NCBI RefSeq assembly: GCF_000485595.1
Contig: NW_014577193.1
Location: forward strand, 276,252 to 318,697
Reading direction: 5' to 3'
Source of the DNA: Priapulus caudatus
Lineage: Eukaryota > Priapulida > Priapulimorpha > Priapulimorphida > Priapulidae
Length of the DNA stretch: 42,446 bases
In this document: positions 25,901-34,633 of the stretch, in pieces
Position numbering within the stretch: the stretch's first letter is position 1
Layout: each line of letters starts with the position of its first letter
Notes under the pieces: generated by a model
What the model saw: only the letters and a program-made list of their open reading frames with translations
The model's database searches: none
Told to the model about the DNA's origin: nothing
Position numbers and translations under genes: made by a program

Positions 25901-28900
25901 CTAATATCTATTGCAATAATAACACTATAGCCAAAGTAAAATCGGTTGATTGTGCAGATCGGCAGATTACACGCAACACGTGTTCGCTCTTTTTGGAACC
26001 GAGATGGCCGACGACACAGGATTGTAGGTAATGTTGCTATTTTTAGTGCAAATCGCGGAGCCCTCTATAGGTGAGTTCGTCATAACACCTGAGATAAGTC
26101 ACGAAATGTTGTATGCGCCTGTGCCGCAATCAAAAGATATGGGCGTAAGCTGCTTATGCGTTGACACAGCTGAGGTCAACCTATTACCAGGTAAGTGACT
26201 GGCTGGTGTAAGGCTAGTGAATGACTGCTTCTCTAATTAGGATAATTTTAGTGTTCATTTTTTATTTTATGAAGGGAAGCAAGTGTGATGGTGCTTTATT
26301 CAGCATTATTGTCCCCCGTTGTGTGAAAAAGACCGGCTAGTATGATAGTAACTATGTAAATGGTTGTTGAACGTACAACACCGTTATTTAACTGGAAACT
26401 AGCACCAGTCACAGACACCTTTTCATATTCTTTGTGTGGTTTAGATTAAGTATAACCTGTGATGGAATTTGTCGACAATTTATGATTGGCAGCCTTATTG
26501 TGCATTTTGGTGTTGGTGGCGTATTTATGATGACCTGTGTTTTCATGGCTTTATTAAGATCTGGAGAATCAGGGCTGTGTGCTTGCGGGAGGCTGCGTTC
26601 AGGGCTGGCTTCCTGATTCCGCTGTCGTACTATGGCAGCGGATGCTTGGTTGCCTCGGTAACGTCAACAAGATCAAGGATCCAAAGATACACGCACAAGT
26701 GATGGAGTACATTTGTAACCTGTACAACGTGCTCCTCAAGGTAACACAAACTCGTTAAGGTGAACAATTAGTTGTAAGTTTATTAATTAAGCACAAACGT
26801 CAATGTTAAAGAGATAATTAACTCGCCAAGGTTACAAGTTAATGCCCTCTAATTACTTATTTGTTTTTACAAAAACTTGTAAACTTTAACATATTATTCT
26901 GATTTCCAAGTCTGCACTTGGTGCTTGTTACCCAAAGTGTTCTAGACCCTCTCTATGGTAAGATCTCATCTGTCTCACATAACAGTATTGCCTGATTACA
27001 TGTGCAGGCAACACAATCTGTGAAAGAACTGTGAAGAAATACTGTGTCAATAGCAACTCGTGATCTTTTAATAGGTCGTCATGTTTACCTACAATAATTG
27101 GTGTGTGTCAGGTGAGACGTGCCGACACTCGTGCAGCCGCGGCACTGTAGACATTCGGAGGCTGTTAAAAGCAGAAATTGTAAATGCGAAGATTGTAAAT
27201 GGGTATAAATTTTTTATTGTCAATATTGATGTTAGTTTTTGCTGATTTTGAGGGAGCGGTTGCCAGTATTTATCTTTGTGTTGTCGTCATTTGGTGCTGG
27301 TAATAAATTTTTACATTTGTGATGTTGTTTTTTGGCTATGTGTTAGCTGTGGTGGGTGCTGCTGCTTGCAGAATTACCTGTGTACTGTTGTGTTTTGTGT
27401 TGCTGTGTCCAAAGCGAGGAGGCTCGAAAACTTTTGTTTAATCGTCCCTTGTGCGTCAACCATTTTAATTTTCACACATGTATTGTTTTGTATTGTTTGA
27501 GGTGCTAAATACACAATAGCAAATAAGAAATATTCTTTACAGGTAAATAATAAATAATATCTATTTACAGGTAAATAAATCAATAATGATGATAACAATA
27601 ATAAATATAATATCTATTTAAAGGTACGGCTCAATCAGGGAGTGAGCGGGGACAGCCAGACGTCGCCACCTCCACCAGCTCTCATCCCTCCGCTGCACGT
27701 GTTCGCACCTTGGCTGTTCCAAGTAAGTCTCGTCACTCCCTAGTAGATCTGCCTACCCCTGGCTGCTACAGATAAGTCGGCTGCACCTTGGCTGTTTCAA
27801 ATATGTCCTCACCCCCTCTTCTGTGGTTGCACCTTGCCTGTTCCAGGTATGTGTCATCACTCCCCCATTTGTGTTTGAATGGTGTCTGTTGTAGGTATTT
27901 ATTATATGTGTGATCCATCGTACAATACTAATACAGCTCTTGATACAAGGTCACAATATAGCTTTTTGTATTGTGACTTTTCGCAACTTCTAAAATCTAC
28001 TTGTTTTTATTTACTACAGTGTTACAATGTACTTTTAATGAAATTAGTATAACTAGACTATTAGTTGATAAATTATCTCAAATTTATGAAAGATTCAAGC
28101 TTATGGTCACTTATTTAAACCAATGGTGACAGAGATGTGTTTCTTCGATTATCACTAGCATGTGATTGTGGATGTGTGTGTGTGTGCGCACGCGCCTGTG
28201 TGTGTATCGGTTACCGTTCATATTTATTGTTCATATACTGTTCATCATTTCATATTTGACGAGAGAATTTTGACATGTAACCTTTTGGCTATAAATGGTC
28301 TCTTGCATCGTTTTTTTTTGGTCGGTGTGTATGATAAAATTAAACTAAACTAGTGCACTGGCCTTGGCTATTGCTCTCTCACTGCAGTTGTTGGAAATCA
28401 ACTTGACCTGCAAGTCTCGTTAAGTCTGGCCAGTCTGCTTGTGATACCAAAGTCCTGTCCACAAAACTCTTGGTTTTATTATTGTCTCTCTGCTCCCTTG
28501 TGTGTGTGTGTGTGAGCAGCACTATGGAGACTGGTAGGGTGCGGGTGTAATAGCAGCACCATTGAGTAGAGGCAGAGGTGTGGTAGAAAAGTCTGTAGGC
28601 AAGTAGGAAAATGTTTTGTATTAACAGGAGGCATATGAACACGGGCACATGTGTACGTTAGCACAGCACTGTGAGGCCAGGTAGGGCTGGGTGTGTTTGC
28701 AGAAAATGCTAGAGGCAGGTAGGGCAAATGTGGGTTCGGTTGTAACGTGATACCTGGAGAGCACTCAGCGCACATTGCTGAGCCTAATACACACATCCTG
28801 TTTGTACTCACAGCAGCAGAGTATGGATACCAGGCTGTAAGTGAGAGAGAGTCAGGGTATCATATGGCCAATCAATTATTTGTGATTGTGTTTATATAAC

Positions 28901-31900
28901 GTGCATAAAATAACTAGGGGTGTGTGTGCATATGGGTTGTGTGTTCGTATGTATTTACGTGTGTGTGTACGTGCGTGTGTATAATATAAGTGCAGATTGA
29001 TTCTCTTAAGTTCTTACTTGATACTCTCACAAATGCCAAACCGAGTAAAACCTGCATTTTTATGGAACTAAATTGAGGAATATAAAATTGTAAGAGTAGA
29101 AAAATTTACATACACATCTCTTAGCAAGTTTCTACTATGTCACTGTTTACTTATCTTACTTATGTCATCGTTTACTCTCTCATCAGTGGTGCTAGTTATT
29201 TACAGTCTTTAATGAGGTTGTTGATTACATGTTATTGTTTACAGTCATACGTGTGACATTGTTCATTTGTTGTTGTTGTTGTTCACAATTTCACCTATGT
29301 TATTCTTTACTTGTTGCTCACAGTCTCACTTATGTCATTGTTTGTGTTGTTGTTTACAGTCTCGTATGTCATTGTTTACTCTTTGTTTATAGTCGATACT
29401 TGAGCAGACGGATGAGTATAAAAAGGGGAAGCTGATTGCCTACAAGCTGCTGTGTATGGAGACATGTCAGAGGCATGACATTGAGCTACCGCCCGAGTAT
29501 CTCTCACACCTCTACAGCATCCTTCACACGGGCCTTGTCAGCTCCGATCAGGTACGCACGCATTTACACAAGCACAGGTGCTGTGCATACCTGTGCACAT
29601 GGGTCAGGAGTGCTTACCTGTATAGATAGGTCAGGTATGCTTACGGTATCTGTACAGAGGAGTGAGATTTACTACCTGAGAGAGGTGGGTCATATTATGT
29701 GTGTATATATATTATATATATATAATTTAGGTATAAACTCACTTAACCTGCATTGATATAGGGTCACCTGTTGTGACATTAATATGTGCATTCTCTAGAG
29801 CTGTCGATGGTTGTTCGGGTAGAGCGAGGGTGTCAGTGAGTCATCATGTGCTGCTGTATTTACTGCAGGACGTCGTGAACACGATCGTGCGCTACAGCAG
29901 TCCGCGCTTCTTCTCACTCTGTCTGCCCGGCGCCACCATGCTGCTGCAAGGCTACATGCACGCTGCCAACACCATCCTCGCCACGACGGGCATGAGAGAG
30001 GTAACCCCTACACTCGTACACACGCTCCCACGCACACACGCGCACACGCACACTCGTACACGCACCGAATGGCCAGTATTGCATGAGAGAGTAACCCCTA
30101 CACTCGTACACACGCTCCCACGCACACACGTACACGCACACGCACCGAATGGCCAGGATTGGCATGAGAGAGGTAACTCCCACACTCGTACACACGCTCC
30201 CACGCACGCACGCGCACCGTACACTCGTACACGCACACGCACCGAATGGCCAGTATTGGCATGAGAGAGGTAACCCCTACACTCGTACACACGCTCCCAC
30301 ACACGCACGCACACCGCACACTCGTACACGCACACGCACCGAATGGCCAGCATTGGCATGAGAGAGGTAACTCCTACACTCGTACACACGCTCCCACGCA
30401 CGCACGCACGCACGCGCACCGCACACTTGTACACATCGCACGCCGGACATGACCAGCATGCATGCAGAGAGGTAACCCACACACATCGTACACACGCACG
30501 CCGAATGACCAGCATTGGCATGAGAGAGGTAACCCACACACCATCAACACGCTCACACGCACGCACGCGAATGACCAACATTGGCATGAGAGAGGTAACC
30601 CCACACTCATACACACGCTCACACACGCACGCACGCATGCTGAATGACCAGCATGGCATGAGAAGAGGTAACCCACACACTCGTACACACGCTACGCACG
30701 CACGCGCACTGAATGACCAGTATTGGCATGAGAGAGAGGTAACCCCACACTCGTACACACGCTCCCACGCACGCACGCCGAATGACCAGCATTGGCATGA
30801 GAGAGGTAACCCCCACACTCGTACACACGCTCGCACGCACGCACGCACGCTGAATGACCAGCATTGGCATGAGAGAGGTACACCACACACTCGCACGCAC
30901 GCACGCACGCACGCGCACTGAATGACCAGCATTGGCATGAGAAGAGGTAACCCACACACTCGTAACAACCGCTCGCACGCACGCACGCACACCGAATGAC
31001 CAGCATTGGCATGAGAGAGGTAACCCCCACACTCATACACATGCACGCACGCATGCCGAATGACCAGCATTGGCATGAGAGAGGTAACCCCCACACTCGT
31101 ACACAACGCTCGCTCGCACGCAGACGCTGAATGACCGAGCATTGGCATGAGAGAGGTAACCCCCACACACTCGTACACCACGCTCCCACACACGCACGCG
31201 CACCGAATGACCAGCATGGGCATGAGAGAGGTAACCGCACACACTCGTACACACGCACGACGCTGAATGACCAGCATTGCATGAGAGAGGTAACCCGACA
31301 CACTCATCAGCACGCTCGCACGCACGCACGCTGAATGACCAGCATTGGCCATGAGAGAGGTAACGCCACACACTCGTACACACCGCACGCACGCACGCAC
31401 GCCGAATGACCAAGCATTGGCATGAGAGAGGTAAACCCCTACACTCGTACACACGCTCGCACGCGACGCACGCATGCTGAATGACCAGCATTGGCATGAG
31501 AGAGGTAACCCACACACTCGTACACACGCACGCACGCACGCACGCCTGAATGACCAGCATTGGCATGAGAGAGGTAACCCACACACTCGTACACACGCCT
31601 CGCACGCACGCGCACTGATGACAGCCATTGACATGAGAGAGGTAACCCCTACACTCGTACACACGCTCGGCTCGGCACGCACGCACGCACGCTGAATGAC
31701 CAGCATTGGCATGAGAGAGGTAACCAACACACTCGCACGCATGCCACGCACGCTCGCACGCACGCACGGCTGAATGACCAGTATTTGCATGAGAGAGGTA
31801 GCCCCCACACTCGTACACACGCTCGCACGCACGCACACACGCACACCGAATGGCTAGCATCGACACAAGAGACGCAACCCCCACACTCGTACACTGACAT

Positions 31901-32511
31901 GAGAGAGGTATCCAACACGTGTCTATGCACACAACGCTTTACACCGCACACCTACACACCTGTGCTGAGATGTAACCTAGACTCACACACGTAATTATGG
32001 TACACGCGCGCGCGTGCATGCTGATGGAGGTAAACCATACACGTGTACTTACAGTACACAGTCATGTATGCGTACATGCTAAAAGAGGTAACACACACGT
32101 GTACTTATGGTACACATGCGCACGTGCTGGCTGATAGAGGTAACCCCTAAATATGCGATAAGTTCTAGATTACAAACATGCAGTCTTGGCACGTAGAGAT
32201 GCACAGACATATAGATAAACGGATACACCCATATACATGCATACACGCACTCACTCGCGCACACACGTAGCAATACTAACCTTGCACGACACTCAACGTT
32301 GATGTCGCACTTTAATTGCAGTCGTGAATTAACAGTGTATAACCGTGTGTACTTCCTGTGCACACCATTTATTTTCAGCTAGCTAACCCTCTGTGAAATC
32401 ACTAGTGTGCTCTGAATGCATCCAATAGGCTTGTCATGCATGGCATTAGCACGTAACATCCAAGTTTTTGAATCCTGTATTTGTCATTAGGGATTTGATG
32501 TATATTATGTT

Positions 32512-32568
<57 letters not shown>

Positions 32569-34173
32569 GAATATGCATATCTGTATATATAATATACATA
32601 TAACAGATAATTAATAAATATATTATATTCATTTATTATCTATTTATATTGTATGCACACGTATATGTATACAATATAAAAAGCAAAGTATAGTTTTGCG
32701 CTGGCTCCTTCATTGCATTTGTTTGCTTACATGCAGCGTGGGTATGAGCCATCAAAGAAGATGTCACTCTTCGAATTCCTGATCGTTTTACCCAATTGTG
32801 TCATAGTGCTTCCATCTCTCGCGGCAAGGACAAGTTTAATTTACGTTTATTATGTGTACCCACTGTTTAGCACATACTACTTTCTGATGTCACACCGCCT
32901 GCCGTTGCATGGGGGTTGTCCGCGCAGGCATGCACACCGAATGGTGTAATGTGCATGAATGTAATAAATGCCTTTAATGTCTGTATGGTTTGGGTGTTTC
33001 TGATGCTAGAGCAATGATTTCCTGAGTAATGTGACATACAGGTTGATGATGTAGCATTACTTCTTAATCCGGCAGCCTGTACCTGCAACTCAGTAAATAA
33101 GTGACAAAATAACTTATATAATATAGTCACCGTAAAAATAACATTCAGCCGCACATGGCTCCTTATTAGTATAATAGGTTTAGTGTAAATATGATAAAAT
33201 AGGTCTTATTAAACCAATGTCTCTACACAACTTGCTTAATAGCATCTATTATAAATGTCAGACACATAACTAAACCAGCCTGTATTAATGGGTGATGGAC
33301 AGTAATACCTTATTATTAATCCATTTCCTTTTCCTTACAACTCATTTGCATTTTTATGGACTGTTTGTATTTTTTATTATGTAATCATTACTTGGCAATC
33401 TTTTATAATTTGTTAGAATTGTATCTAATTGATGATAAATCTACCACCAGTGATGATTTGATACTTGTAATAATCGTAATATAAGCTAGAATTAATGCCT
33501 TCCAATTATTAACCTAGAGGAAACTCCATAAAAGAGAGTAGTAAACAGATTCCAATATTGTCGAGTATTGTGTATCGTTAATTATCATGCGTAAGATCGA
33601 ATGATGCTGAAGCTGTGACTTATGCTGAAGTGATGAACTTATGCTGAAGCTTGTGACTGATGCTGAAGCTGCTGGCTATGCTAAACATGTGACTGATGCT
33701 GAAGCTGTGACTGATGCTGAAGCTGTAACTGATGCTGAAGCTGTGACTGATGCTGAAGCTGTGACTGATGCTGAAGCTGTGACTGATGCTGAAGCTGTGA
33801 CTGATGCTGAAGCTGTGACTGATGCTGAGGCTGAAGCTAGGTGAGAATGAAAACTGGCCGACAGCACATCAGTGACGATGTATTCCGCTCTTGCAGGAGC
33901 GAGGACCGAAGCCGTGTCACTGCTCGGTCTCTCATCTGCTTTGCTAACCTGTACGGCTCGATGCCCGTGCTGCAGACACGCGTCGCTGACAGCGGCACAC
34001 CCGGTGTCGAGCTGCCTACGCCCGGCCCGGAGCTGCTCACGCGTGAGCACGCCAAGGACATCATCATCAACGCGCTGATGAGATGTGGACGCAAGAGCCA
34101 GCTGGACTGGCTAGGTACGCTCACTGAACTCCATCTCACCTTATTCTCATCGCTCGCTGTCTCTCTCTCTTGA

Positions 34174-34243
<70 letters not shown>

Positions 34244-34296
34244 CCTCTACCCTCTCACTTGATTTTCTCTGTGTCTCTCTGTGTCTCTCTATCTTC

Positions 34297-34327
<31 letters not shown>

Positions 34328-34386
34328 CTCCTCTCTCCTCTCTCCTCTCTCTCTCCTCTCTCTCTCCTCTCTCTCCCTCTCTCTCC

Positions 34387-34427
<41 letters not shown>

Positions 34428-34601
34428 CTCTCACACACTCTCTCTCACACACTCTCTCTCTCTCTCTCACACACTCTTCTCTCCTCTTCTCTCACACCAC
34501 TCTCTCTCTCTCTCATCTCTCACACACTCTCTCTCTCTCTCTCACCACACTCTCTCCTCTCTCTCTCTCTCACACACTCTCTCTCTCTCTCTCCTCTCAC
34601 A

Positions 34602-34633
<32 letters not shown>

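Noticed and set aside
29952-31844. 630-codon minus-strand open frame rich in Cys, Arg and Val
   Set aside because: It lies wholly in the donor-site minisatellite; several frames on both strands stay open for the same reason, and there is no homology.
29989-31920. CRISPR-like array
   Set aside because: Unit and spacer are both repetitive, lengths vary, the host is an animal, and each unit is a copy of an exon-intron border.
33641-33896. VTDAEA hexapeptide repeat as a coding exon followed by a 55-bp intron into exon 27
   Set aside because: Donor GTGAGA and acceptor would fit, but the resulting phase does not match the exon 27 homology, the donor is lost in the second copy, and exon 26 joins exon 27 directly once the gaps are considered.
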